IMG/VR virus record: IMGVR_UViG_3300020579_000013
Location: 1 to 62,441 of that record
Length of the DNA: 62,441 bases
Source: a virus
Strand: one strand, 5' to 3'
Part shown: positions 24,988 through 30,656 of the stretch, in pieces
Layout of the letters: each line of letters opens with the position of its first letter
How positions within the stretch are numbered: position 1 is the first letter of the stretch
Translations under genes and position numbers: made by a program
The notes under the pieces: generated by a model
What the model was told of the DNA's origin: nothing
Seen by the model: only the letters and a program-made list of their open reading frames with translations
The model's database searches: none

Positions 24988-25188
24988 TTACTCGCTGAAT
25001 AGCATTGCTTGTGCGATTGGACATATCTCTGGCTCCTTTGCAATATAGTTGAAGTTCTTGTCTAGTTGTCCAGTGCCCACATCGAACCACGAGTCACAAG
25101 TGAAGCACCTAAATAACCTGGTGTCTCTGTCGATGTCGCGCAGGTTGTGGAACTGGTTGGCCGCGAGTTGCCATAGGTTGGCGTTCAT
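24988..25188 (-). CDS. Clamp-motif zinc-finger microprotein (66 aa, tail QAMLFSE)
   Basis: ATGA start inside the previous stop. R-C-F-T-C-D-S-W-F-D and E-I-C-P-I-A-Q-A-M-L-F-S-E provide three Cys and the terminal pentapeptide. The longer frame upstream of 25188 is discarded. Confidence 0.67.
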   Translation of the reverse strand: MNANLWQLAANQFHNLRDIDRDTRLFRCFTCDSWFDVGTGQLDKNFNYIAKEPEICPIAQAMLFSE

Positions 25189-25382
25189 GCGAATAGCTGC
25201 CCTTGCATAGACAGATAGAATGGGGATTTTCCTTCGCGAGCGCGAGTCCAGTGCAAACCCAAAGCCTGCCACTCGCAGTAGTCCAGATAGCACCAGGCTT
25301 TAGGTGCTGGTCCGTTTACTGTTGCATAGCAAGCATACGGCGTAACTCCACCGATCCCGCTAATTTTATCGTATTCTCTCAT
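25185..25382 (-). CDS. Clamp-motif microprotein (65 aa, tail QGQLFA)
   Basis: ATGA coupled at both ends. It has W-C-Y-L-D-Y-C-E-W-Q-A-L-G-L-H-W, the clearest copy of the Y-L-D-Y/W-x-x-W core, and ends S-M-Q-G-Q-L-F-A. Confidence 0.72.
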   Translation of the reverse strand: MREYDKISGIGGVTPYACYATVNGPAPKAWCYLDYCEWQALGLHWTRAREGKSPFYLSMQGQLFA

Positions 25383-25516
25383 TGGAACACCATGAGCTGC
25401 ATTGCGTTTCCGAACCAGGTATGACCTCTATTCAGCAAGAAGTCGCCGTGAGTTGGGTTAGTAGCCTTGATTTCTTCCATGTGCAGCCACCTAATCAGAT
25501 CAATACCCTGAATCAT
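25379..25516 (-). CDS. Clamp-motif microprotein (45 aa, tail QLMVFQ)
   Basis: The start at 25516 forms ATGA with the upstream micro-membrane gene; 25567 is a longer alternative that overlaps that gene. Core I-R-W-L-H-M-E-E-I-K; end F-G-N-A-M-Q-L-M-V-F-Q. Confidence 0.65.
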   Translation of the reverse strand: MIQGIDLIRWLHMEEIKATNPTHGDFLLNRGHTWFGNAMQLMVFQ

Positions 25517-25656
25517 TGCAGCAGCATCTGAAGCAGCACACCGAACCCAAAGACCAGAGTCAGCCATAAAATTGTCCTGTGTGTTTTAATACTCATCAAA
25601 CAGATCCTCCTGTTGGTGTATGTATTTGGCAGATCTTGCAGTTGTTCTTCGCTCAT
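25513..25656 (-). CDS. Small membrane protein in the array
   Basis: A 47-residue frame starting by ATGA at 25656 (M-S-E-E-Q-L-Q-D-L) or, with a better AGGAGG site, a 27-residue frame from 25596 (M-S-I-K-T-H-R). The C-terminal half W-L-T-L-V-F-G-F-G-V-L-L-Q-M-L-L is a transmembrane helix. It is coupled to the next gene by ATGA. Confidence 0.5.
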   Translation of the reverse strand: MSEEQLQDLPNTYTNRRICLMSIKTHRTILWLTLVFGFGVLLQMLLQ

Positions 25657-25798
25657 GCGAATAGGTTGCATTGCTCTGTTCTCCATGCATGTGAAATGTT
25701 ACTGCTGCTTGCTCTACGCCACCCTGCGTAGTCCAGCCAGCCGTATAAAGAAAATCTATCGTCCCCATCGCGAGCCGCACAGGCGTTGGGTGGGACAT
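25586..25798 (-). CDS. Alternative overlapping frame ending QEDLFDEY
   Basis: A third-frame ORF overlaps the 65- and 47-residue genes. Its end, H-Q-Q-E-D-L-F-D-E-Y, fits the clamp consensus well, but its N-terminal part copies no family pattern. A shorter version from an ATG near 25690 would encode about 34 residues. It may be a real overlapping gene or a coincidence. Confidence 0.3.
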   Translation of the reverse strand: MSHPTPVRLAMGTIDFLYTAGWTTQGGVEQAAVTFHMHGEQSNATYSHERRTTARSAKYIHQQEDLFDEY

Positions 25799-25850
25799 GC
25801 GGTGTAGACCATCTCTCTGTGCCGTCGATCGGTTTATAAGTGAGTTTCAT
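25653..25850 (-). CDS. Clamp-motif microprotein (65 aa, tail QCNLFA)
   Basis: Starts M-K-L-T-Y-K-P-I-D-G-T-E-R-W. The core L-Y-G-W-L-D-Y-A-G-W-R-R is a close copy of the 25185-25382 core, and it ends W-R-T-E-Q-C-N-L-F-A. The similar core and tail suggest duplication. Confidence 0.72.
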   Translation of the reverse strand: MKLTYKPIDGTERWSTPHVPPNACAARDGDDRFSLYGWLDYAGWRRASSSNISHAWRTEQCNLFA

Positions 25851-25956
25851 ACAAACAACCCCATCTGTGTGTGTGCGTATATGGATCTTGCTCGTGTCCA
25901 CGCGTAATATACCAACCTGGAAACAGCAATTCATCCCAAAAGAAATGGCACCTCAT
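25834..25956 (-). CDS. Divergent array member without the clamp tail (40 aa)
   Basis: GGAGG precedes the ATG. It has H-F-F-W-D-E-L-L-F-P-G-W-Y-I, resembling the Trp core, but ends C-L-Y-E-T-H-L without a Q-x-x-L-F. Possibly a member that lost its tail through overlap with the next gene. Confidence 0.45.
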   Translation of the reverse strand: MRCHFFWDELLFPGWYITRGHEQDPYTHTHRWGCLYETHL

Positions 25957-25974
25957 GACCTACCTCCAACTATT

Positions 25975-25990
25975 TTACAACGGTTGTAAC
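25975..25990. promoter_or_regulatory. Operator-like palindrome at a gene end
   Basis: TTACAACGGTTGTAAC overlaps the stop of the 84-residue gene; on the minus strand TTACAACCGTTGTAA encodes L-Q-P-L-stop. Confidence 0.55.
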
Positions 25991-26229
25991 AATGCCGACT
26001 CGCGCAGATACAACGCGCAGTCACGAAAGTTCAGGGATCGAACGGAGCGCGCTGCTCGTCGTGCTGCAGCAGAAATTGTCGACACCTGGAACAACGACAT
26101 ACACTGCGCCCTACCCAAAACCCTGACGCCTTTGGTTTGGTTCACTTGCCAGAAATACTCTGACGAATACTCATGGGATCCTCGCTGTGGTGTTGTGTCT
26201 ATGTGGGCATGCAAACGCGGTCGCCTCAC
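25975..26229 (-). CDS. Hypothetical basic protein (84 aa)
   Basis: GTG start overlapping the upstream stop (GTGA). Contains Y-S-S-E-Y-F-W-Q-V-N-Q-T-K and an internal Q-C-M-S-L-F, then a basic helical tail R-R-A-A-R-S-V-R-S. Its last codons are formed by the operator-like palindrome. Coding status is moderate. Confidence 0.45.
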   Translation of the reverse strand: MRRPRLHAHIDTTPQRGSHEYSSEYFWQVNQTKGVRVLGRAQCMSLFQVSTISAAARRAARSVRSLNFRDCALYLRESALLQPL

Positions 26230-26270
26230 TCAAACGCACAAGCCTGAATAGTGAACACGTCTACATCCAT
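26226..26270 (-). pseudogene. Possible remnant of a clamp-motif microprotein
   Basis: The frame begins at an ATGA overlap (ATG at about 26318), meets TGA after two codons, then stays open through G-H-L-K-Y-M-D-V-D-V-F to the end T-I-Q-A-C-A-F-E. An ATG at 26270 could still make a 14-residue peptide. The degraded Q-A-C-A-F tail and in-frame stop suggest a decaying copy. Confidence 0.4.
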
Positions 26271-26314
26271 ATACTTCAAGTGCCCGAACCGAGCCTCGAC
26301 CCTCGACCCTCACT

Positions 26315-26581
26315 TCATCGTCGCGGCCTGCGGCCGTCGCCTGCCACAACACTTAGCGGGAGTGCTTTATACTCAGCCCGCCGCGCAGCAGCGATCTTCC
26401 CATCGCATCTGGCATCCGGGTTGAATTTTTTATAGATGGCGATCTTGCGTCTGGTCTTGCGGGCTATCACGCTCGGATAGTCTTTGACCTCGCCGCATCC
26501 AATACACTGCATGCCCCCGCCAAGATGTCGATGCATCGTGTCGGTTGCACATGTCTCACAAGGCTGGTTGGATAGTTTCAT
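26315..26581 (-). CDS. Zinc-ribbon small protein (88 aa)
   Basis: Starts by ATGA overlap. C-E-T-C-A-T and C-I-G-C-G-E form a zinc ribbon, followed by a basic helical part R-K-T-R-R-K-I-A-I-Y-K-K. Likely nucleic-acid-binding. No clamp tail. Confidence 0.62.
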   Translation of the reverse strand: MKLSNQPCETCATDTMHRHLGGGMQCIGCGEVKDYPSVIARKTRRKIAIYKKFNPDARCDGKIAAARRAEYKALPLSVVAGDGRRPRR

Positions 26582-26739
26582 TGTATGCCTCTACGTACGC
26601 AAGCTAACCATATTCTTCGTCTCTCCAAGATTTCCCAGTCTGAGAACAGGCAGTGCTGATACCGCTCATCTTGGTCGAGCGGTGTAGTTCTGCGGTACCA
26701 TATCCTCAGTGTCGTCCAATCAAGATACATGTAGTTCAT
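26578..26739 (-). CDS. Clamp-motif microprotein (53 aa, QHCLF)
   Basis: M-N-Y-M-Y-L-D-W-T-T-L-R-I-W, then D-E-R-Y-Q-H-C-L-F-S-D-W-E and a basic extension. ATGA-coupled on both sides. It shows both shared elements in the same order and spacing as its neighbours. Confidence 0.72.
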   Translation of the reverse strand: MNYMYLDWTTLRIWYRRTTPLDQDERYQHCLFSDWEILERRRIWLACVRRGIQ

Positions 26740-26852
26740 TCGTCACTCCCGAATAAACACAGTTGCATATGCCAGGACTTGCACCACGTGCCTGAGTTGG
26801 CCCAGTTGTTGCGGTCGTACCAGTCCAGGTATAGGAAGAGTGCTCTAATCAT
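26736..26852 (-). CDS. Clamp-motif microprotein (38 aa, QLCLFGSDE)
   Basis: The most compact member: M-I-R-A-L-F-L-Y-L-D-W-Y-D-R-N-N-W, then S-W-H-M-Q-L-C-L-F-G-S-D-E. ATGA overlaps at both ends. Confidence 0.72.
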   Translation of the reverse strand: MIRALFLYLDWYDRNNWANSGTWCKSWHMQLCLFGSDE

Positions 26853-27031
26853 ACACTCACCTTGTAGATTTCACTTATCTTCTCAATCGTCTTTCGCGGC
26901 CACTCTTCCGGTCCGACGAACAACATTGCCTGCAAGCTGCAACCCTCGCCTTTGTCGGTACATTCTGCCGCTTTGGCTTTATAGAACTCATCCCACGGCA
27001 ACCAAAATCCTTCACGTAGCCTACCAACCAT
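26849..27031 (-). CDS. Clamp-motif microprotein (60 aa, QAMLF)
   Basis: AAGGAG precedes the ATG. F-W-L-P-W-D-E-F-Y-K, then C-S-L-Q-A-M-L-F-V-G-P-E-E-W and a 15-residue basic tail. Confidence 0.72.
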   Translation of the reverse strand: MVGRLREGFWLPWDEFYKAKAAECTDKGEGCSLQAMLFVGPEEWPRKTIEKISEIYKVSV

Positions 27032-27041
27032 GATTGTCTCC

Positions 27042-27230
27042 TTACTCAAACATGCTGAACTGCATTGTGTCCCAAGAGTTGTCGTTGGTGTACGCAGGAT
27101 GATACGCGTCGTCGAACACAACTCGCCACTCAAACACATCCAACCATCCACATTGGTAGCAAGCAGCATCACCTATATTGTGATCGCCTATCCGGTGATT
27201 TTTTCGTCGCTTCGGTCGCGCAGTCATCAT
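27042..27230 (-). CDS. Clamp-motif microprotein (62 aa, tail QFSMFE)
   Basis: Basic N-terminus (R-P-K-R-R-K-N-H-R), core C-G-W-L-D-V-F-E-W-R, end S-W-D-T-M-Q-F-S-M-F-E. The start forms an ATGATGA overlap with the upstream gene. Confidence 0.72.
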   Translation of the reverse strand: MMTARPKRRKNHRIGDHNIGDAACYQCGWLDVFEWRVVFDDAYHPAYTNDNSWDTMQFSMFE

Positions 27231-27388
27231 TGCCGGTACCATGGCGGCATCTCGTCTGGAAATAAACAGATTTGTGCCGAGTATATACGCAGACCTTCAC
27301 TCTGCAATGCATCCCACTCAAGCCAGCACAGAAAGACCGCACCGGCGCTTGCCTTTACTTTCGCTACGTATTCGCTTAAGGCATCCAT
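27227..27388 (-). CDS. Clamp-motif microprotein (53 aa, QICLF)
   Basis: First member of the main tandem run. M-D-A-L-S-E-Y-V-A-K-V-K, then F-L-C-W-L-E-W-D-A-L and S-A-Q-I-C-L-F-P-D-E-M. GAGG lies upstream. Confidence 0.72.
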   Translation of the reverse strand: MDALSEYVAKVKASAGAVFLCWLEWDALQSEGLRIYSAQICLFPDEMPPWYRQ

Positions 27389-27438
27389 TTTATTACCTCG
27401 CTCGGAAACCCTCGCTCATCCTAATGTGCTGCGACCAG

Positions 27439-27453
27439 TTACAACCCTTGTAA
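27439..27453. promoter_or_regulatory. Operator-like palindrome at a gene end
   Basis: TTACAACCCTTGTAA; on the minus strand it supplies the last codons L-Q-G-L-stop of the 88-residue gene, exactly as at 25975. Confidence 0.5.
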
Positions 27454-27705
27454 GAACCGCCGTTGGATATTACTCAATGGCTGCATGTTTGGATTGCCCA
27501 CCAACCCAGGATGCATTGGCGCGTTGAGTGATTGACCTATTGACTTCTTGGCTACGCGTCGCACGCGCACCGCATGCCTGTGCGCAAGCCAGCCCGCACG
27601 ATATGCTGAAGCCAGCATATCTCTGGTTTCATTCCCGTCCCACGTTCCGCTCTGCGGCTGCCATGCCCGCGCGGCATACGCCGCGGCTCTGTGTTTGGTA
27701 CTCAT
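27439..27705 (-). CDS. Hypothetical basic protein (88 aa)
   Basis: Starts M-S-T-K-H-R-A-A-A-Y-A-A-R-A-W, contains E-T-R-D-M-L-A-S-A-Y-R-A-G-W-L-A-H-R-H. The ATG overlaps the stop of a micro-membrane gene. The 157-residue version from 27912 reads through that gene and is rejected. No family recognised. Confidence 0.6.
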   Translation of the reverse strand: MSTKHRAAAYAARAWQPQSGTWDGNETRDMLASAYRAGWLAHRHAVRVRRVAKKSIGQSLNAPMHPGLVGNPNMQPLSNIQRRFLQGL

Positions 27706-27767
27706 ATATCCACCCCCAACACAAGCAGACACACCACGATGGCTGCAAACCACGCCACGACGATCAT
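27702..27767 (-). CDS. 21-residue transmembrane micropeptide
   Basis: M-I-V-V-A-W-F-A-A-I-V-V-C-L-L-V-L-G-V-D-I: a single hydrophobic helix. It is bounded by ATGA overlaps on both sides, an arrangement hard to explain unless it is translated. Confidence 0.5.
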   Translation of the reverse strand: MIVVAWFAAIVVCLLVLGVDI

Positions 27768-28279
27768 GCCCCACCATTCGCGCGCTGCTCATCCAACCGC
27801 ACCAGCGCCTCGTATGCCTTGCGCATCTCTTCGGCAGTGACCGGCAAGGCAGTCGGATAGTCAGTGGGCATGAACGTGTCCATGGACTTCGCACAGCTAC
27901 TTCGCGGAGCATGTGCTACGTCGAATATCTCCATATCCAATTTATCCACGCCCGGGTCCACTACAGCCGGCGACGCAGGCTGCCGGCCCTGATCCTGGTT
28001 TAGCAGGTCGATCAGGTCTTCCGTCTGATTGAGTCTATGTGCATGGTTCACACGATACGTCTCCAGGTCTTTGATGCGCTGCGCCAAAGCCTGCTCGACC
28101 TTGCTACGTAGTCTTTCGTTTGCCGCCACCTCGTCCAGGATTTTGGCGCACCAGACCTTGACTGTGTCACGCGCAATGACGGTTTCGTTGTGAGCATCAA
28201 GGCTCATGAACACGCCAAGTGTCATGGCGACACTACCTAGTACGGACATAACAATCGCGAAAATTGTGTAACTATCCAT
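27764..28279 (-). CDS. Membrane-anchored coiled-coil protein
   Basis: A 171-residue protein with an N-terminal transmembrane helix (F-A-I-V-M-S-V-L-G-S-V-A-M-T-L-G-V-F) and a long helical part (L-R-S-K-V-E-Q-A-L-A-Q-R-I-K-D-L-E). The C-terminus is acidic. It is among the first genes of the leftward block, so probably made early. No family recognised. Confidence 0.65.
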   Translation of the reverse strand: MDSYTIFAIVMSVLGSVAMTLGVFMSLDAHNETVIARDTVKVWCAKILDEVAANERLRSKVEQALAQRIKDLETYRVNHAHRLNQTEDLIDLLNQDQGRQPASPAVVDPGVDKLDMEIFDVAHAPRSSCAKSMDTFMPTDYPTALPVTAEEMRKAYEALVRLDEQRANGGA

Positions 28280-28291
28280 CGAAATCTCCTA

Positions 28292-28483
28292 TTAAGGTTG
28301 TTTAGAACGGTTACGCATAGCATCGGCGATCTTCTGACGATGCTCAGAACTAAGCGGAACACCAACTCGACCCTTAACCCGTGCCGCGCGAATGTGCGGT
28401 CGATGGTTTTTCTCTACTTGGTGCACCCGCTTCATCGACTCACTAATCTTACGTCGATGGCCTGAACTTAACGATTTAGGCAT
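28292..28483 (-). CDS. NUMOD3-repeat DNA-binding protein
   Basis: A 63-residue basic protein with two copies of the NUMOD3 pattern: S-S-G-H-R-R-K-I-S-E-S-M and S-S-E-H-R-Q-K-I-A-D-A-M. NUMOD3 is the DNA-binding module of GIY-YIG and HNH homing endonucleases; no nuclease domain is present. A start at 28603 adds 40 residues with C-S-E-H-R. First gene of the leftward operon; could be a homing remnant or a regulator. Confidence 0.65.
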   Translation of the reverse strand: MPKSLSSGHRRKISESMKRVHQVEKNHRPHIRAARVKGRVGVPLSSEHRQKIADAMRNRSKQP

Positions 28484-28922
28484 AAAAACACTCCATCGAG
28501 TAGTGACGCTCACTACGTCCACTACCCGGTCAAACTGATAACTTGTTGTATTGTCTCGATGTTCACTGCAGTAGAAGTATGTAGTAAGAATACAAGCACG
28601 CATCTTTTTGGAGACTACTAGGTGACTACGTGGTCTTAGTACCCTCTAACCCATACACTCTCACTCTCAAACGCGTGATTACCTTATATTTTATACTAGG
28701 TATGTATATATTATTGAAGAAAACACACATGCTAAGACTTGCAAATCAAGCACTTAACCACGTATATACTAGGTCATGTTGCGATGCGATTTGTGCTGGC
28801 GCGCAGTCATAAAATCATGTGGACAATCAATCACCTACAAAAAATTATACCCGGTCTACCCGGTTCACTACCCGGTTAAGTGTTAAATAGCTCCCATTAA
28901 GGAATTATTTAAACAAGAAAAA
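28484..28922. promoter_or_regulatory. Repeat-rich control region, candidate origin
   Basis: About 440 bases without a convincing gene. Contents: palindrome GTAGTGACGCTCACTAC (28500-28516); ACCCGGT at 28524, 28849, 28858 and 28870; TATACTAGGT at 28692 and 28765; and an AT-rich tract around 28680-28720. The closely spaced ACCCGGT copies look like iterons or operators beside an easily melted tract. It lies upstream of the leftward early block. Confidence 0.5.
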
Positions 28923-28946
28923 CCCCCGACCATTGCTGATCGGGGG
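28915..28946 (-). terminator. Leftward terminator after the 190-aa gene
   Basis: On the minus strand CCCCCGATCAGCAATGGTCG GGGG forms a stem followed by TTTTTCTTG. It makes the 190-residue gene a single-gene unit. Confidence 0.85.
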
Positions 28947-28948
28947 TC

Positions 28949-28965
28949 GTTACAAGGCTTGTTAC
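28949..28965. promoter_or_regulatory. Operator-like palindrome downstream of the 190-aa gene
   Basis: GTTACAAGGCTTGTTAC, between the stop codon and the terminator. Confidence 0.45.
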
Positions 28966-28966
28966 C

Positions 28967-29539
28967 TTACTGGCCTAAGCCAATGTCCAAGCCCATCTCG
29001 GTGGCGAAGTTCACTATTGCTTTCATCTGTTCCAAACGCTTTGGCGTCTTGCGTCCGTCTCTGACAGATGCATACCACGACTTGAGCGCCGATGCCGCGC
29101 GAACCGCCGGGTCCGTCTTGGTCGCTTCAGCCTTGGTGTTCAACGCCATCACCGCGTCGCCTACGTTACCGTGCTCTTTGATCGCGCGTGCTACCTTGAC
29201 CGCGTCATGATATCCGCAGCGACCATACGCGCTCGAACGCAATGCCGTAATGGCTTCGGGGAGCAACGCGTGTTGCCGGATCAGGCTGCGTGCCTCAGAC
29301 TTGGAAACCTTCTCGCGAGGTGTTCCAGCCCAGTTCAGCTTGGCGCTGAGTTGATCTGCGACCAACACGACATCGGCCTCACTGGGGATTTTCGGAAAAC
29401 CAGCCTTCGCCATGGCCCTGAATGCGTCGATCAGTGTCGCGCCCGAATTTTGCGCGGACTGGATGGCCTCGCCGAGGACGGTTACAACGGTTGTAACTAC
29501 CTTGGCGGCCAGTGTCGAGACTTGTTTGGTATCACTCAT
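28967..29539 (-). CDS. Hypothetical protein bracketed by operator palindromes
   Basis: A 190-residue helical protein starting M-S-D-T-K-Q-V-S-T-L, with K-S-E-A-R-S-L-I-R-Q-H-A-L-L-P-E-A-I and a basic C-terminal region R-D-G-R-K-T-P-K-R-L-E-Q-M-K. No family recognised. It has its own terminator, and TTACAA palindromes lie upstream, inside (29481-29497, read as V-T-T-V-V-T) and just downstream. That arrangement suits an autoregulated DNA-binding protein, but no helix-turn-helix is certain. Confidence 0.6.
   Translation of the reverse strand: MSDTKQVSTLAAKVVTTVVTVLGEAIQSAQNSGATLIDAFRAMAKAGFPKIPSEADVVLVADQLSAKLNWAGTPREKVSKSEARSLIRQHALLPEAITALRSSAYGRCGYHDAVKVARAIKEHGNVGDAVMALNTKAEATKTDPAVRAASALKSWYASVRDGRKTPKRLEQMKAIVNFATEMGLDIGLGQ
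29481..29497. promoter_or_regulatory. Perfect operator-like palindrome inside the 190-aa gene
   Basis: GTTACAACGGTTGTAAC, 7-base arms GTTACAA/TTGTAAC, about 45 bases after the start codon. Confidence 0.5.
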
Positions 29540-29614
29540 TCGCATAACTCCTAGTTTCTTGAATGAGGTAGCGGTATTGCTCCCTCACTAATCAGCCGGA
29601 AGGAAACGGCACAG

Positions 29615-29633
29615 GGTTACAAGCCTTGTAACC
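29615..29633. promoter_or_regulatory. Perfect 19-bp palindrome upstream of the 190-aa gene
   Basis: GGTTACAAGCCTTGTAACC, 9-base arms around a central C. It lies 76 bases upstream of the leftward start in the divergent intergenic region. Confidence 0.6.
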
Positions 29634-29696
29634 GGCACTGGCCAGAGACCCCGGTATAGGGGCCAGGCCAGGGGGGCCGGCACCCGGTGGTTTAGG

Positions 29697-29757
29697 TACT
29701 TGATCAATACGTCAAGTAAAAATTGACTACTTGACACACGACCGGCCCACATATAAC
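29697..29757 (+). promoter_or_regulatory. Rightward early promoter with operator half-sites
   Basis: TTGACA at 29731 and TATAAC at 29752 (15-base spacer, short) resemble sigma-70 boxes 10 bases upstream of the first rightward gene. Alternating half-sites TACTTGA (29697), TCAAGTA (29712) and TACTTGA (29728) overlap the -35 box, and ACCCGGT occurs at 29682. Confidence 0.5.
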
Positions 29758-29766
29758 ATCGCCGCC

Positions 29767-30009
29767 ATGCCTAAATTCCCTCTTGTCCAAATCTCCTGGC
29801 ACGACGCATGGTCAGACTCCGGCTGGAAGAGTCCTGGAGAAATTTCAAACCTATGCATCCCGCTCGTCATCCATTCGGTTGGCTTCCTGGTCAAAACGAC
29901 ACGTAGTGGATATTTGATCGCAGGTTCGGTGGACGCGAACGGCCTTGTTGGCTCGGTGATGTTCCGTCCGCGCGGCATGGTCAAGTCGATGAAGCGCATA
30001 TACCTATGA
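29767..30009 (+). CDS. Conserved small phage protein (80 aa)
   Basis: Starts M-P-K-F-P-L-V-Q-I-S-W-H-D-A-W, a form common in small early phage proteins, with F-L-V-K-T-T-R-S-G-Y-L-I-A-G and F-R-P-R-G-M-V-K. Function unknown. First gene of the rightward early block; ATGA to the next. Confidence 0.68.
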   Translation: MPKFPLVQISWHDAWSDSGWKSPGEISNLCIPLVIHSVGFLVKTTRSGYLIAGSVDANGLVGSVMFRPRGMVKSMKRIYL

Positions 30010-30386
30010 GATTCTCCCGTCCTCCGATCGGCACCGTCCGCAAGCGGTTTGCCTGGTGGCCTAAGCATGCTACGGTGATCAGTGGAAAATATGTCCCCGA
30101 GAAAAATGCCACTATGGTTCCGTTTTTCTGGGGGTTTCACAACCCCGGCCCCGCCGCATTCCCGTACTCGGCGCCCAGAAAAAACAAAAAACCCCCGACC
30201 AGCGGTACCGTGTTGGCGCCGGTGATGTATGTGCAGAATTCCTGGCTGGACGGCTGGATCTGGCTCGAGTGGTACGTCGAGGAGCTGGAGGCGAGCTACC
30301 GCGGCGTCGGCGGAGAGACGAGTATTACGGTCTGGCGGATGAAGCCGCCGACCAAGCAGTGGAATGCATTTCATGAATACGATTAG
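30006..30386 (+). CDS. Hypothetical early protein (126 aa)
   Basis: Basic N-terminus; W-P-K-H-A-T-V-I-S-G-K-Y-V-P and S-W-L-D-G-W-I-W-L-E-W-Y-V-E-E-L are Trp-rich. It ends K-Q-W-N-A-F-H-E-Y-D, a degenerate Q-x-x-x-F tail. No family recognised. Confidence 0.6.
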   Translation: MRFSRPPIGTVRKRFAWWPKHATVISGKYVPEKNATMVPFFWGFHNPGPAAFPYSAPRKNKKPPTSGTVLAPVMYVQNSWLDGWIWLEWYVEELEASYRGVGGETSITVWRMKPPTKQWNAFHEYD

Positions 30387-30395
30387 GAGTTCACT

Positions 30396-30656
30396 ATGAC
30401 TTTTGATTTTTTGGTTGGGTTTGCCACTCCGGGCTGCAAGACAGTCCTGACTTCCCCGCAGGGCCGCCGAGGCTGGTTTGCCAATTGGATGGGAAAAAGA
30501 TGGGTCGCTTTAGACGGTTATGTCTATATGGCCGCGGTGCGCTTGCTGGGTGTCACCGTTGGGGTTACCATCACGAGAGAATGCGACAACTCATCTTTGC
30601 CACAATTTGCGCAATCGCCCTCGGCTGCGGCACCGCCCATTCCGAGATCGACATAA
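30396..30656 (+). CDS. Hypothetical small protein (86 aa)
   Basis: AGGAG precedes the ATG. M-T-F-D-F-L-V-G-F-A-T-P-G, then a hydrophobic segment V-A-L-D-G-Y-V-Y-M-A-A-V. Its last 76 bases overlap the next gene. Possibly membrane-associated. Confidence 0.5.
   Translation: MTFDFLVGFATPGCKTVLTSPQGRRGWFANWMGKRWVALDGYVYMAAVRLLGVTVGVTITRECDNSSLPQFAQSPSAAAPPIPRST

Noticed and set aside
28630-28812. 60-residue rightward ORF in the control region
   Set aside because: Poor ribosome site, AT-driven hydrophobic composition, lies across repeats.
28484-28966. tRNA genes or CRISPR array in the largest intergenic gap
   Set aside because: No cloverleaf arms and no regularly spaced repeats with spacers.
28484-29766. 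Lysogeny module (integrase, CI-type repressor, attP)
   Set aside because: Operator-like sites are present, but no integrase or classical repressor is seen anywhere.
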